A DNA stretch of 64,000 nt from Bacteroidota bacterium (GTDB lineage Bacteria; Bacteroidota; Bacteroidia; Chitinophagales; Chitinophagaceae), in assembly GCA_029558715.1 (NCBI GenBank), contig JAKQEA010000052.1, forward strand, positions 62,001 to 126,000. The letters run 5' to 3'. Numbering within the stretch: position 1 is the first letter of the stretch; the number at the start of each line of letters is the position of its first letter. The position numbers and the translations under genes are program-made. Shown here piece after piece: positions 1 to 9,624 of the stretch. Below the pieces are notes generated by a model. That model was not told the DNA's origin, made no database searches, and saw nothing but the letters and a program-made list of their open reading frames with translations.

Positions 1-1821
1 GTTCTGCCATACAATCCTGCGGGTTATCTTTCCAATTTTTATAGCAGAAACAATTTTATGAGGCTGGTCATTCTGAATAACAACATCTGCTGTTTCAATA
101 GTAGCATCGCTTCCCAAACCGCCCATCGCTATACCAGCATCTGCTAACGCAACTACAGGTGCATCGTTAACCCCATCGCCCACAAAAGCTATATGTCTGC
201 CTTCATTTTTCAGCCTTTGAACTTTTTCTACTTTACCTTCCGGCAACAAGTCTCCATAAGCATCGTCAATACCTACTTTCTTCGACACTTCATCTACCAC
301 TGATTGCTTATCGCCGGAAAGCATAACTGTTTTGATATTGAGGCCATGCATATCCTTTACAGCTTGTACAGCATCGTCTTTTATTTCATCGGCAATTGTG
401 ATGTAGCCAGCGTATTTGTTACTGATAGCCGTTACCACAATTGTGTCAACAATATTTTCAATTTCTGCCGGATAAGCAACATTGAATTTCTTCATCAGTT
501 TTACATTGCCGGCAAGTATTTCTTTACCATCAATTATTCCTTTCAGACCATGCCCGGAAATTTCCTCCACCTGCTCTGCCTTTGCTCCATTGCTGATTTC
601 ACCAGCGTATTCCGTAATAGCCTTTGCAATAGGATGAGTCGAATTTATTTCTAATGCTGCTGTTAGCTTAACCAATTCCTTTTCATCTGTGCCATTTGCC
701 ACTACCTGCTGTACTTTAAATACACCTTTTGTGAGTGTTCCTGTTTTGTCCATGACTACGGTATTCACTTTCGTCATTACATCTAAAAAATTTCCTCCTT
801 TAAAAAGGATTCCATTCCTGGAAGCAAGGCCAATGCCACCAAAATATCCCAAAGGAATTGATACAACCAATGCACAGGGGCAACTGATAACAAGGAAAAC
901 TAATGCCCTGTAAAACCATGTTTGAAAATTGTAATCTGTAACAAAAAAGTACGGTACAAAGCAAAGAGCTACCGCAAGAAAGAATACAATCGGCGTATAT
1001 ACTTTTGCAAATCTTGAAATGAATAACTGCGTTTGAGACTTCCTGGCTGTTGCATCCTGCACCATTTCAAGAATTTTACTCAGCTTACTGTCTTTAAACA
1101 ACGATTTTACTTTTACTTCTGCTACAGTGTTCAGATTAATCATACCCGCCAAAATAACTTCGCCTTTATATTTTGTGTCCGGCTTACTTTCACCCGTCAG
1201 CGCTGCGGTGTTAAATGATGCTGTTTCAGATAGCAATTCGCCATCCAATGCCACTTTTTCGCCTGGTTTTATTTGAATGACTTCATCTAATTCCACAATG
1301 GAAGGATCTGCTACCAGTGGAGAGCCGTTGCGGATGACAGTCACTTCGTCTGGCCGTACATCCAGCAAAGCCTTGATGCTTCGTTTGGCATTATTCACTG
1401 CAACATCCTGGAACCATTCTCCAATCTGGTAAAACACCATGACTGCTACGCCTTCTTCATATTCGCCAATAATGAATGCACCAATGGTTGCCACACTCAT
1501 CAATACAAATTCATTAAAGAAATCGCCCCGTTTTGATTTCCGGAAAGCAAGGTCTAATACTTTGCGGCCTGCAAGTAAATAAGCAACGAGGTTGACCACA
1601 AGAGAAGGAATTTTCGGCAGCTCAATTTTGAAACCATATTCCAGCACCAGCAATACTATCAATATAAATAATGCCAGTAATAAGTCCCAATGGGTTTTCC
1701 ATCCGGCCTCGTCTTTTTCAACGCCTCCGTGGTCATGACCGTCATCGGCAGAATGAAGAGGTACAACCTTAGCTTCACTCTTTACCTCGTTTGGGGTATG
1801 TTCTTCGTGATTGTGTTCCAT
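1..1821 (-). CDS. Zn/Cd/Pb-type heavy-metal P1B ATPase, 3' end cut by window edge
   Basis: This inner-membrane pump exports divalent soft metals using ATP. The 607 visible codons include the actuator motif TGES (209-212), the membrane metal site SCPC with C314-P315-C316, the phosphorylated DKTGTLT (D358) and the hinge GDGVND (548-553). The CPC site followed by ALVVSIP is typical of ZntA/CadA pumps (P1B-2). The N-terminus has no CxxC HMA domain; it has a His/Asp/Glu-rich stretch (residues 2-38) that could bind metal instead. The ATG at 1819-1821 is chosen because the His-rich leader follows directly. The stop codon lies outside the window. It is the last visible gene of a divalent-metal operon (CzcB, CzcA, NicO-like). 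Zn versus Cd versus Pb preference cannot be read from the sequence. Confidence 0.93.
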   Translation of the reverse strand, partial: MEHNHEEHTPNEVKSEAKVVPLHSADDGHDHGGVEKDEAGWKTHWDLLLALFILIVLLVLEYGFKIELPKIPSLVVNLVAYLLAGRKVLDLAFRKSKRGDFFNEFVLMSVATIGAFIIGEYEEGVAVMVFYQIGEWFQDVAVNNAKRSIKALLDVRPDEVTVIRNGSPLVADPSIVELDEVIQIKPGEKVALDGELLSETASFNTAALTGESKPDTKYKGEVILAGMINLNTVAEVKVKSLFKDSKLSKILEMVQDATARKSQTQLFISRFAKVYTPIVFFLAVALCFVPYFFVTDYNFQTWFYRALVFLVISCPCALVVSIPLGYFGGIGLASRNGILFKGGNFLDVMTKVNTVVMDKTGTLTKGVFKVQQVVANGTDEKELVKLTAALEINSTHPIAKAITEYAGEISNGAKAEQVEEISGHGLKGIIDGKEILAGNVKLMKKFNVAYPAEIENIVDTIVVTAISNKYAGYITIADEIKDDAVQAVKDMHGLNIKTVMLSGDKQSVVDEVSKKVGIDDAYGDLLPEGKVEKVQRLKNEGRHIAFVGDGVNDAPVVALADAGIAMGGLGSDATIETADVVIQNDQPHKIVSAIKIGKITRRIVWQN

Positions 1822-1827
1822 AATTTG

Positions 1828-2442
1828 TTAATTGATGAAAAAAGAAATAATTCCTGTACAGATTAAAACAAGACCGGTTATTATACCAGCATTATGTTCC
1901 CATTTGTGCCAGTTTAGTTTTATTAACCCTTTATATGCAATGCGTATCCAAATAAGCATACCGGCAATAGTGATGAGAGCATACAGCCCTGCAATAAGTG
2001 CCATAAAATACCAGCCTTTACTTCTGGCTAATAGAAAGTAGGCTTCAATTTCCATACAGGGAGAAAGGAACATAGCAACGACCAATGCCAATATCACAGC
2101 ACTTTTACTTTTCTTTTCTATTTGTTTTTTCTCAAGATGAAAATGATGATGTGTGTAATGTTGCCGTACAAAATATAGCCCAATCAATACAAGGATTGAA
2201 GGCCCGATTATTCTGGTAAAATCTTCAATATGAGTGGCCAGTTCACTGCCAATCAGTGCCAGCAATACGCCGATAACAACAGTGCTGATAACATGCGACA
2301 TGCCTGCAATAAAAGTAATGCGGGTGGTTTCTGAAAGGCTCCAGCCTTCTTTGCGGCCAATAGCCAGCACCGGCAACCAATGGTTAGGTATAACTGCATG
2401 AAGTAGGCTGATTAAAAAACTTCCAATTAAGACAGATACCAT
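1828..2442 (-). CDS. NicO/HupE-like integral membrane metal transporter
   Basis: This 204-residue membrane protein has about six hydrophobic segments. The first carries HAVIPNHW (residues 15-22), resembling the HAxxPDH-like metal motif in helix 1 of nickel/cobalt transporters of the NicO, RcnA and HupE kind. A His-rich loop (HYTHHHFH, about 94-101) lies between the third and fourth segments, as in RcnA-type exporters. It sits 6 nt upstream of the P-type ATPase start, so the two are probably co-transcribed. The context suggests efflux of Ni, Co or Zn. A LysE/TauE-like exporter without metal specificity is the alternative. The family call rests on motifs and topology only. Confidence 0.55.
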   Translation of the reverse strand: MVSVLIGSFLISLLHAVIPNHWLPVLAIGRKEGWSLSETTRITFIAGMSHVISTVVIGVLLALIGSELATHIEDFTRIIGPSILVLIGLYFVRQHYTHHHFHLEKKQIEKKSKSAVILALVVAMFLSPCMEIEAYFLLARSKGWYFMALIAGLYALITIAGMLIWIRIAYKGLIKLNWHKWEHNAGIITGLVLICTGIISFFIN

Positions 2443-2565
2443 GACAGAAATTTCGTTTTTTGGCTTTCTATGTTTTTTATAGAAATACTATTGCTTGCTC
2501 TACATCATCTATGCAATGCGGATAGAGGGATTTTGACAGATAAAAATACAGGCTCATTTGTTTTA

Positions 2566-3858
2566 CTAGTGCCCATGCTCACCTTCTCCTGAGTTTGTCA
2601 TTTTTGCCATAACAAAAAAAGCTCCCTTCACAACAATCTTTGCATCCTTTGGAATTTCTTTCAATAAGGTTATTTGTGTATAACCTACTTCTGATGCTCC
2701 TTTGGCTACAGGAATAATTTCAAAAGTGATTCCTTTCTCTTCGGTTGCCTCTTTTTTTTCTTCTTTATGGTCATGGGCTTCTTTGGCATTATGGTCTATT
2801 GTGTCTTTACCTGCTTCATGGTCTTCTTCTTCTGCATGTTTATCCGTTACTATAAAAATATAATCCTGCCCCTGCAATGTTACAATCGCCTCGGTGGGAA
2901 CGGCCGGTACTGTGGCTTTAGCCAGGCTGATAATGGCGGTTACATTCATACCGTCAATCAACCCGGTTTTATTACCCATTACTTTTGCATGTACCGATAC
3001 GGCCTTGCTTTCTCCCTCAAACGATGAACCCAATGAAAATATCTGTGCATCGTATTCTTTACCGGGATTGTTGGTAAGTATAAAATGTATTAACTGATTG
3101 TTTTTTAAATTTGGCAGGTCTTTTTCATAAACCGACAGGTCAAGGTGCAACTGGCTGTTATCAACTATTTCTGCTACTGGTGTGGTAACATCCACATAAC
3201 TCCCCATTTTTACTTTTACATCACTCACTACTCCGCTGATAGGACTTGTAACAGCCAGTACAGAAATTAATTTTCCACTTGATAATCTTGCTGGGTTAAT
3301 GCCCATTAATTGTAGCTGCTGCGCCAGGGTAGATTTCAGGTTTCGCAATGTTCGCAGCTCTGTTTCTGCAGCCTGTAAATTTTTTAATGCCCCGGCATTA
3401 CCGGCATTGAGTTCCCGTTGCCGTTTTACCTCCAGTTCTGCCAATGTAATTTTTGTATTTACATTCAGGTATTCACTTTGTGCCTGTATAAATTCCGGGT
3501 TGCCGATGGTAGCAATTGTTTGACCTTTTGATACTCTACTGCCTGGCTGCACCAATAGTGATTTAATTACGCCACTATACACTGAATTTACACTGGCTTT
3601 ATTTTGGTTGGGCACCCGTAAAACGCCGGTGGCTTTTAAAGAAGAAGTTAATTCCTTGTCTTCAATCACTCCTAATTCCACACCAATAGTTTTCATCTGT
3701 TCTTCTGTAAGTGTGGCTGTGCCGGGGTTTTTATGTTCATCTTCATGGCCTTCTTCTTTTGGTGCAGTTTCGGTTGCTGTATTACTTTTACCGCCACAGG
3801 CTGATAGAGCAGCAAGGCCGGTAAATAAAATCGTTGCTATTAATAATCGCTTCATCAT
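2566..3858 (-). CDS. CzcB-type periplasmic adaptor of a heavy-metal RND pump (lipoprotein)
   Basis: This 430-residue membrane-fusion protein links the inner-membrane RND pump to the outer-membrane channel. It opens with a lipoprotein signal (hydrophobic stretch then LSAC at about 18-21), so it is lipid-anchored. A biotinyl-lipoyl-like segment (VNSVYSGVIKSLLVQPGSRV), a coiled-coil hairpin (about 110-185) and a beta-barrel part follow. Acidic and His-rich stretches near the N-terminus (EEGHEDEHK), at about 345-380 (HAEEEDHEAGKD, HNAKEAHDHKEE) and at the very end (GEGEHGH) are likely metal-binding additions, as in CzcB. Its ATG lies 7 nt after the stop of the CzcA-TolC fusion, so the pump parts are made from one transcript. 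Confidence 0.9.
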   Translation of the reverse strand: MMKRLLIATILFTGLAALSACGGKSNTATETAPKEEGHEDEHKNPGTATLTEEQMKTIGVELGVIEDKELTSSLKATGVLRVPNQNKASVNSVYSGVIKSLLVQPGSRVSKGQTIATIGNPEFIQAQSEYLNVNTKITLAELEVKRQRELNAGNAGALKNLQAAETELRTLRNLKSTLAQQLQLMGINPARLSSGKLISVLAVTSPISGVVSDVKVKMGSYVDVTTPVAEIVDNSQLHLDLSVYEKDLPNLKNNQLIHFILTNNPGKEYDAQIFSLGSSFEGESKAVSVHAKVMGNKTGLIDGMNVTAIISLAKATVPAVPTEAIVTLQGQDYIFIVTDKHAEEEDHEAGKDTIDHNAKEAHDHKEEKKEATEEKGITFEIIPVAKGASEVGYTQITLLKEIPKDAKIVVKGAFFVMAKMTNSGEGEHGH

Positions 3859-3865
3859 TTTATTT

Positions 3866-6800
3866 TTATTGGTTGATGTAATAATTGAATTGAATTACTG
3901 ATTGATTGTACGCATTTAAATTTTCCAGATAGCTCTTTTGTATTTCAATTGCCTGTGTTAAAAACTGCGATAATTCTGCAAAGCTGATTTCCCCGGAGCG
4001 GTAAGCCAAAGAAGCTGCTTTGATTATTTCTTCTGCCTGTTTTAAGCCGGTGGTTTCATAAAAGCTAAGCATACTCCGGTTCTTTTCCACTTCCTGCTGC
4101 ATTTGCATTTTATAAGTGTTGAGCACTTGCGATTCATATTCATATTGCTTTTGCTGTACAGTTGCATCGGCCTGCGCCACTTTTACTTTACTCTGGTATG
4201 CTTTTGCACCAAATAATGGGAAAGCTGCTGTTACAGAAAAACCAGTAAACGGGTCTTTTGCTCCCCACAACCGCTGGCTAAAGAAACGACCGGAAAACTC
4301 AGGTTTGTTTTCATTCTTCACCAACTTAATACCGGCATTGGCAATATCGATGTTTTGTGATTGCAACGCTAATACAGGATGAACACTGTCGCCAATAATT
4401 TCCGGCAGTGTTAATTTTTCCAACGGCGACATTTGCGGCAGCATCACATCAGTTGAATTTAATAATTGCATTAATGATTGCTGTTGTATCAGCATTTCTT
4501 TGCTTACCTGTTGTATGAGTGCCTGTAATTCCCTCATCCGTACATTGGCGGCAATGCTGTCAAGCCCGGGGCTGTCGCCTGTTTTTACTTTTAGTATAGC
4601 GGCAGCATTAAGCGATTTATAAATACTATCTAAGCGCTGATACAACTGCTGTTTATCCTGCAAATACCAAAGCTGGTAATACACCGTTCTCACATCTCTT
4701 TTTAATTGCACATCAATAGCCGCCGCATTCAGGTTATAATATTTTAACTGCTCGCTATACAGATTTTTTTGTGCTTTGTACAAGCCCGGCCATGCTACCG
4801 ACTGCGATACACCTATTTTCAGGATGCCTTTATTATCAGTTGGCCGCATGTCTTCGTTTTCGGCAAACACACCTGTTTTAGGTAAAGCAGTTGCCGTGTT
4901 TATCTGTGCCTTGCCTTTATTTATTTGCTGGTTGTTTACTTCGTATTGCAAATTGTTTTTTGCAAGGTTGATGGCTTCACTGCTGCTTACTCTTTTTGTT
5001 ACGGGTTGCTGTGCCTGTGCATTTGCTGATAAAGACAATAAAGCAATACCGGTAATAATTGCCGTTACTGGTTTCGTTTTCATTTTACGTTTTGATGAAA
5101 AGATAATGTAGAGCAACGGCAGTACTACTAATGTCAGGAACGTTGCAGTAATTAATCCGCCAATAACAACTGTTGCTAATGGTTTTTGTACTTCGGCTCC
5201 TGCACCCGTTGATAAAGCCATTGGTATAAAACCTAACGCAGCTACAGATGCCGTCATTAAAACAGGCCGCAGGCGGATTTTTGTTCCTTCCAATACCCGT
5301 TGCACAATGTCTTTTATGCCATCCTTTTCCAATTGATTGAATGTGCTGATAAGTACAATGCCATTTAATACTGCCACGCCAAACAATGCTATAAAACCTA
5401 CGCCTGCTGAAATGCTGAATGGCATCCCTCTAAGCAGCAATGCAAATACTCCACCGATGGCACTCATTGGTATTGCAGTAAAAATCAGCAATGCTTCTTT
5501 GATTGAGCCAAAGGTGAAATAAAGCAAAAGGAATATGAGCGCTAACGCAACCGGAACGGCAATTCTTAATCTTGCAGATGCCTCCTGTAAGTTTTCAAAT
5601 GTGCCACCGTAAGTATAATAATAGCCGGTTGGCAATATTTTGGCAGTGTTTAACTTCTCCTGTATTTCTTTTACCACACTGGCCACATCACGGCCTTTTA
5701 CATTAAAGCCTACCACAATTCTTCGTTTGCCTTCTTCCCGGCTTATCTGTGCAGGGCCTTCTTTAAACGAAATGGTTGCTACCTGCGATAAGGGGATTTG
5801 GTTGCCTTCATTGGTTGCGACAAATAAATTGCTTACATCATCAATAGATGTGCGGCTGGCACTGTCAAGCCTTACTACCAAATCAAACTTTCTTTCATTT
5901 TCAAAAACAACCCCGGCAGCTTCGCCTGCAAAGGCTGTACTGATTGTATGATTGATGTCTTCAATGTTCAATCCGTACCCTGCAATCTTTGCCCGGTCGT
6001 ATTGTATGGTGATTTGTGGCAGCCCGGTTGTTCTTTCAACCTGCGGTTCTGTTGCACCGCTTACTGATTGCACAACTTTAGCCACTTTGGGTGCAATGTT
6101 TGCAAGTGTATCAATATTTTCTCCGAAAATTTTTATGGCTACATCCTGCCGTACACCTGTCATCAGTTCGTTAAACCGCATTTGAATTGGTTGTGATGCT
6201 TCAAAGAAAACACCCGGTATCACTTCCAGTTTTTCAGTCATCATCGCAGCTAATTCGTTATAGTCTTTGGTAGTTGTCCATTCGCTTTTGGGTTTGAGCA
6301 TAATGATTATATCGGTGGCTTCGGGTGGCATAGGGTCAGTAGGTACTTCTGCACTGCCTGTTTTGCCTACCACCATTTTTACTTCCGGAAATGATTTGAT
6401 GATTCGGCTTGCCTGCATGGAAGTTTCCACACTTTGGGTTAATGATGTGCCTTGTGGCAAAATGCAATGAAACGCATAATCGCCTTCCTGTAACTGAGGA
6501 ATAAATTCACCGCCCATTTTCCCGAAGATGATTAAAGCTATTGCTAACAAGCCAACTGCTCCGCTCACTACAGCGTATTTCATTTTAATTGCCCAACGGA
6601 TAAGCGGTGAATATAACCGCTGAAAAAAATCCATCAGCCTGTCGGCAATATTTGTTTTGTGCGCTGATTTTTTTGACAGGAATAATGCAGACATCATAGG
6701 TATGTATGTAAGAGAAAGTATCAACGCCCCCAAAATGGCAAAGCCTACTGTTTGCGCCATTGGCCGGAACATTTTCCCTTCTATTCCCTGTAGTGAAAGA

Positions 6801-8185
6801 ATAGGTAAATAAACAATCAGGATAATGATTTGCCCGAATGCTGCGGAACTCATCATCTTTTTTGCACTGCCTTCCACCGCTTCATCCATTTGCTGCTGTG
6901 TAAGTTTGCCTGCTATTTTTTTGGAAGCCAGGAAATGCAATGTTGCTTCTACAATAATTACTGCGCCATCTACAATCAATCCAAAATCTATAGCTCCCAA
7001 ACTCATCAGGTTAGCACTTACACCAAACAGCCGCATCATGCCCAATGCAAACAGCATGGATAACGGAATGGCAGATGCAACGATTAAACCCGCCCTGAAA
7101 TTGCCCAAAAAAAGTATCAGTACCAGCAATACAATCAATGCACCTTCCAGCAAATTAGTTTTTACGGTGCCCACAGCCCGGTTCACTAATCCTGTTCTGT
7201 CCACATACGGCTCAATTTCCACATCATCGGGCAAGGCTTTTTTTATAGTTTCAATTTTTTGTTTCACCCTGTTCACAACCGATGCACTGTTGGCCCCTTT
7301 CAGCATCATTACAATACCGCCTACCACTTCTTTTTCGCCGTTGTAGGTTACCGAGCCATACCGGACTGCATTGCCTAACTGTACCTCTGCAACATCTTTT
7401 ATTAATACGGGAATGTTGTTTACTTTTTTTACTACCGTATTCTTAATATCATCCATTGAATTAATGAGGCCAATGCCCCGGATGAAATAAGCGTTGGGTT
7501 TTTTATCAATGTAAGCGCCGCCTGTGTTTTCATTATTTTTTTCCAATGCCAAAAAAATTTCGGCAATCGTCACATTCATGCCTTTGAGCCGGTTAGGGTT
7601 AACAGCAACCTCATATTGCTTTAATAATCCGCCAAAGCTGTTTACTTCTGCCACGCCGGGGGTGCCGTAGAGTTGCCTTGCCACAATCCAGTCCTGCATG
7701 GTTCGTAAATCCATAGCAGAGTATTTGTTTTCTGCTCCTTTCTTTGGGTGAATAATGTACTGGTATATTTCTCCTAAACCTGTACTAACCGGGGCAAGTT
7801 CAGGAGTGCCCAATCCTTTGGGAATTTTTTCTTCTGCCTCTTTTAGTTTTTCATTAATTAACTGACGGGCAAAATAAATGTCAATGTCGTCGTGAAAAAC
7901 AACGGTGATCACAGACAAACCAAATCTTGAAATGGAACGCATCTCTTCCAAATCGGGCAGGTTAGCAAGGCTTTGTTCAATAGGATAGGTTACTAGTTGT
8001 TCTGTTTCCTGTGCCGCCAGTGTGGGAGTAAGGGTGATAATTTGCACCTGGTTATTGGTAATATCAGGCACAGCATCAACGGGTAGCTTACCTGCACTCC
8101 ATACGCCCCAAATAATAAGTGCCAGTGTCATTAACCCGATAATGAGTTTATGTTTGATACTGAAATGAATGATTTTATTTAGCAT
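3866..8185 (-). CDS. CzcA heavy-metal RND permease fused to a CzcC/TolC outer-membrane channel
   Basis: This 1439-residue protein combines two pump parts. Residues 1 to about 1034 are a complete HME-family RND permease: an N-terminal helix, two large periplasmic loops, and in TM4 the motif DFGLIVDGAVIIVE (400-413). That motif is the DFG-x3-DGA signature of divalent-cation (Zn, Co, Cd, Ni) pumps. Met1035 then begins a stretch that looks like a normal signal peptide ending in ANAQAQQ (about 1054-1060), followed by a TolC-type domain of coiled-coil helices to residue 1439. Such fusions are known in Bacteroidota. Whether the TolC part is released by signal peptidase or made from an internal start is open. 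CzcB follows by 7 nt. Confidence 0.92.
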   Translation of the reverse strand: MLNKIIHFSIKHKLIIGLMTLALIIWGVWSAGKLPVDAVPDITNNQVQIITLTPTLAAQETEQLVTYPIEQSLANLPDLEEMRSISRFGLSVITVVFHDDIDIYFARQLINEKLKEAEEKIPKGLGTPELAPVSTGLGEIYQYIIHPKKGAENKYSAMDLRTMQDWIVARQLYGTPGVAEVNSFGGLLKQYEVAVNPNRLKGMNVTIAEIFLALEKNNENTGGAYIDKKPNAYFIRGIGLINSMDDIKNTVVKKVNNIPVLIKDVAEVQLGNAVRYGSVTYNGEKEVVGGIVMMLKGANSASVVNRVKQKIETIKKALPDDVEIEPYVDRTGLVNRAVGTVKTNLLEGALIVLLVLILFLGNFRAGLIVASAIPLSMLFALGMMRLFGVSANLMSLGAIDFGLIVDGAVIIVEATLHFLASKKIAGKLTQQQMDEAVEGSAKKMMSSAAFGQIIILIVYLPILSLQGIEGKMFRPMAQTVGFAILGALILSLTYIPMMSALFLSKKSAHKTNIADRLMDFFQRLYSPLIRWAIKMKYAVVSGAVGLLAIALIIFGKMGGEFIPQLQEGDYAFHCILPQGTSLTQSVETSMQASRIIKSFPEVKMVVGKTGSAEVPTDPMPPEATDIIIMLKPKSEWTTTKDYNELAAMMTEKLEVIPGVFFEASQPIQMRFNELMTGVRQDVAIKIFGENIDTLANIAPKVAKVVQSVSGATEPQVERTTGLPQITIQYDRAKIAGYGLNIEDINHTISTAFAGEAAGVVFENERKFDLVVRLDSASRTSIDDVSNLFVATNEGNQIPLSQVATISFKEGPAQISREEGKRRIVVGFNVKGRDVASVVKEIQEKLNTAKILPTGYYYTYGGTFENLQEASARLRIAVPVALALIFLLLYFTFGSIKEALLIFTAIPMSAIGGVFALLLRGMPFSISAGVGFIALFGVAVLNGIVLISTFNQLEKDGIKDIVQRVLEGTKIRLRPVLMTASVAALGFIPMALSTGAGAEVQKPLATVVIGGLITATFLTLVVLPLLYIIFSSKRKMKTKPVTAIITGIALLSLSANAQAQQPVTKRVSSSEAINLAKNNLQYEVNNQQINKGKAQINTATALPKTGVFAENEDMRPTDNKGILKIGVSQSVAWPGLYKAQKNLYSEQLKYYNLNAAAIDVQLKRDVRTVYYQLWYLQDKQQLYQRLDSIYKSLNAAAILKVKTGDSPGLDSIAANVRMRELQALIQQVSKEMLIQQQSLMQLLNSTDVMLPQMSPLEKLTLPEIIGDSVHPVLALQSQNIDIANAGIKLVKNENKPEFSGRFFSQRLWGAKDPFTGFSVTAAFPLFGAKAYQSKVKVAQADATVQQKQYEYESQVLNTYKMQMQQEVEKNRSMLSFYETTGLKQAEEIIKAASLAYRSGEISFAELSQFLTQAIEIQKSYLENLNAYNQSVIQFNYYINQ

Positions 8186-8194
8186 GTTTTTATT

Positions 8195-8341
8195 CTATTT
8201 GGTTATATGCCTGTAGAAGTGGTAAATCCTTTCTGCAATAGCTGCCAGAAGAATTGCACAGCACAGCGTTATAACAATGATTTTAATTACTCTTAACCCT
8301 AAAGACTGTTTGGCCTTTTTAGATTTTTTAATAGTTACCAT
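8195..8341 (-). CDS. Small single-span membrane protein of unknown function
   Basis: This 48-residue ORF begins at the ATG at 8339-8341. It starts with a lysine-rich stretch (KKSKKAKQ) and has one hydrophobic segment (VIKIIVITLCCAILLAAIA) and a short basic/aromatic tail. It sits 9 nt before the CzcA fusion in the same direction, the place where small pump-associated peptides are often found. I do not recognise a family. A longer start (8389) is possible but adds an unconvincing leader. It may be a regulatory or assembly peptide for the RND pump, but nothing in the sequence proves that it is translated. Confidence 0.4.
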   Translation of the reverse strand: MVTIKKSKKAKQSLGLRVIKIIVITLCCAILLAAIAERIYHFYRHITK

Positions 8342-8414
8342 TTTGCAATAATTGAAAATGGATAATGCACTACATGCCTGAACCGGCAATGCAGGAAATC
8401 AAGAATAGCAGTAA

Positions 8415-8732
8415 TTAAGATAACTGAGGGGGCTGCCAAATGGCGGAGTAAACTTCTGTATCGGCATCATCATTAAACAGCGGATGTTTTTGTGAAAGAA
8501 AAACAATTTTGGATGCCTGTATTTTTGATAAGGGATAATAAAATGCTGATGCTGCACAACATGAACAAGTACAGAAAGGGGTGCATGATTCTGATTGGTG
8601 CTGATGCTGCTGGTGATTATCAGGGGCAGCAATTTTTACTTCTGACTTTGCATTGCACTCCACACTATCCCCACAGGGAAGGCATGACAAGTAGAGCATG
8701 AAGCAACTGAGTATGAAGAAAAACGGACGCAT
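8415..8732 (-). CDS. DUF6660-like Cys/His-rich secreted protein
   Basis: This 105-residue protein has an N-terminal signal-like segment (FFFILSCFMLYLSCLPC), then a His/Gln-rich stretch (NHQQHQHQSES) and a Cys cluster (CTPFCTCSCC, about 51-60). This matches small Bacteroidota proteins found just before CzcA-type pumps, which I recall as DUF6660. The Cys and His residues suggest binding of soft metals in the periplasm, perhaps as a sink or sensor for the pump. A TAnnTTTG motif ends only 6 nt before the ATG, so the mRNA could be leaderless, or translation could start lower at Met12 (8699). It is the first gene of the divalent-metal block. Confidence 0.6.
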   Translation of the reverse strand: MRPFFFILSCFMLYLSCLPCGDSVECNAKSEVKIAAPDNHQQHQHQSESCTPFCTCSCCAASAFYYPLSKIQASKIVFLSQKHPLFNDDADTEVYSAIWQPPQLS

Positions 8733-8737
8733 TGTTG

Positions 8738-8745
8738 CAAAAATA
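8738..8745 (-). promoter_or_regulatory. Bacteroidetes -7 promoter element for the divalent-metal operon
   Basis: On the minus strand the sequence reads TATTTTTG, an exact match to TAnnTTTG. It lies 6 nt upstream of the ATG at 8732. No clear -33 TTTG is seen at the expected distance. Confidence 0.4.
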
Positions 8746-8825
8746 ACGGCTTATGTTGCATTTTCTAAAAAATGCCACAGGTAAAATGGTAATATGGTTG
8801 CAAAAAACAGGGAATCAGTGGTTTT

Positions 8826-9599
8826 TTACTGATTTCGTAACCTTTTCTTGTTCCATTTGGCACTAACAAAGAATAAAGCAAAACCGCTAATAACAGTAAC
8901 CAACCCAAAAATAGAAAATACCCTGAGCAGCCAGTTGCCGATATGGTCCCGGCTTTCATAATCCATGGTATGCATCATCCATAGAAAATCAAAGATTCGC
9001 CACTTGCTGTTCCTGAACTTTTGAACAGTTCCTAATTCACTGGCTACATATACTGTAGTCCTTGAGGGATGTTCAAAAGTAATGGCATAAGCGGGCAATG
9101 GGCTTTCCCGGTATTCATGATGACCGTTAGTGGTGGCGAGATATTCCACTGATTTTACTTTTGGTTCGCCATTAAACCGCATCTTCGCCATCTCAATCGC
9201 TTCTTGCTTTGTCAACGGGCCACGAAGCTGTCCTGTTTCCGCATTGGCAAGATGATTCATTGTTTGCATCTCATGCTGATGTCTGGTTTCATTTGGCAAG
9301 GCATTTACACAACGAACCTGGTAAAAAGGCTTGCCCAATATTTCTATCAATTGTACAGATATTAGCGAATCAACCCGGTGAGCTTTCTTTATGGTATCTA
9401 ATACCATTGTTGGGCTTACCAGTGATATATTAGAAGAAAGAAGTGGGGCGTTTTTCTTTTGAAAATCTCCATGCACTTCATCCATATTACTCCAACTGAA
9501 GTAAAGACCGCCAATTGTCCAAAGTAAAAACTGAACGCCTAAAATTACGCCGAGCCAGCGGTGTGTCTTTCGGATGTAATAATGCTTGCTTTTTGCCAT
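8826..9599 (-). CDS. PepSY-associated transmembrane protein
   Basis: This 257-residue protein has an N-terminal membrane helix (WLGVILGVQFLLWTIGGLYFSW, split here by the conserved HRW-LG entry at about 13-17), a periplasmic part with PepSY-like segments (LTKQEAIEMAKMRF at about 131-144), and a second helix near the C-terminus (VFSIFGLVTVISGFALFF). This is the layout of PepSY_TM proteins often found with iron reductases and copper resistance genes in Bacteroidota. It is the last gene of the copper block, 25 nt after the CPH ATPase. A role in reductase-like electron transfer or in inhibiting proteases is possible; no catalytic residues are visible. Confidence 0.7.
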   Translation of the reverse strand: MAKSKHYYIRKTHRWLGVILGVQFLLWTIGGLYFSWSNMDEVHGDFQKKNAPLLSSNISLVSPTMVLDTIKKAHRVDSLISVQLIEILGKPFYQVRCVNALPNETRHQHEMQTMNHLANAETGQLRGPLTKQEAIEMAKMRFNGEPKVKSVEYLATTNGHHEYRESPLPAYAITFEHPSRTTVYVASELGTVQKFRNSKWRIFDFLWMMHTMDYESRDHIGNWLLRVFSIFGLVTVISGFALFFVSAKWNKKRLRNQ

Positions 9600-9624
9600 A
9601 AACAGTTTGGTTGTTGGTAATGTT

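Noticed and set aside
2465-2485. Hairpin TTTCTAT/ATAGAAA as a terminator
   Set aside because: The stem is short and AT-only and no U-tract follows in the direction of transcription.
6825-7346. Long plus-strand ORF inside the CzcA fusion
   Set aside because: It lies antisense to a strongly conserved gene, and its composition reflects the complementary strand.
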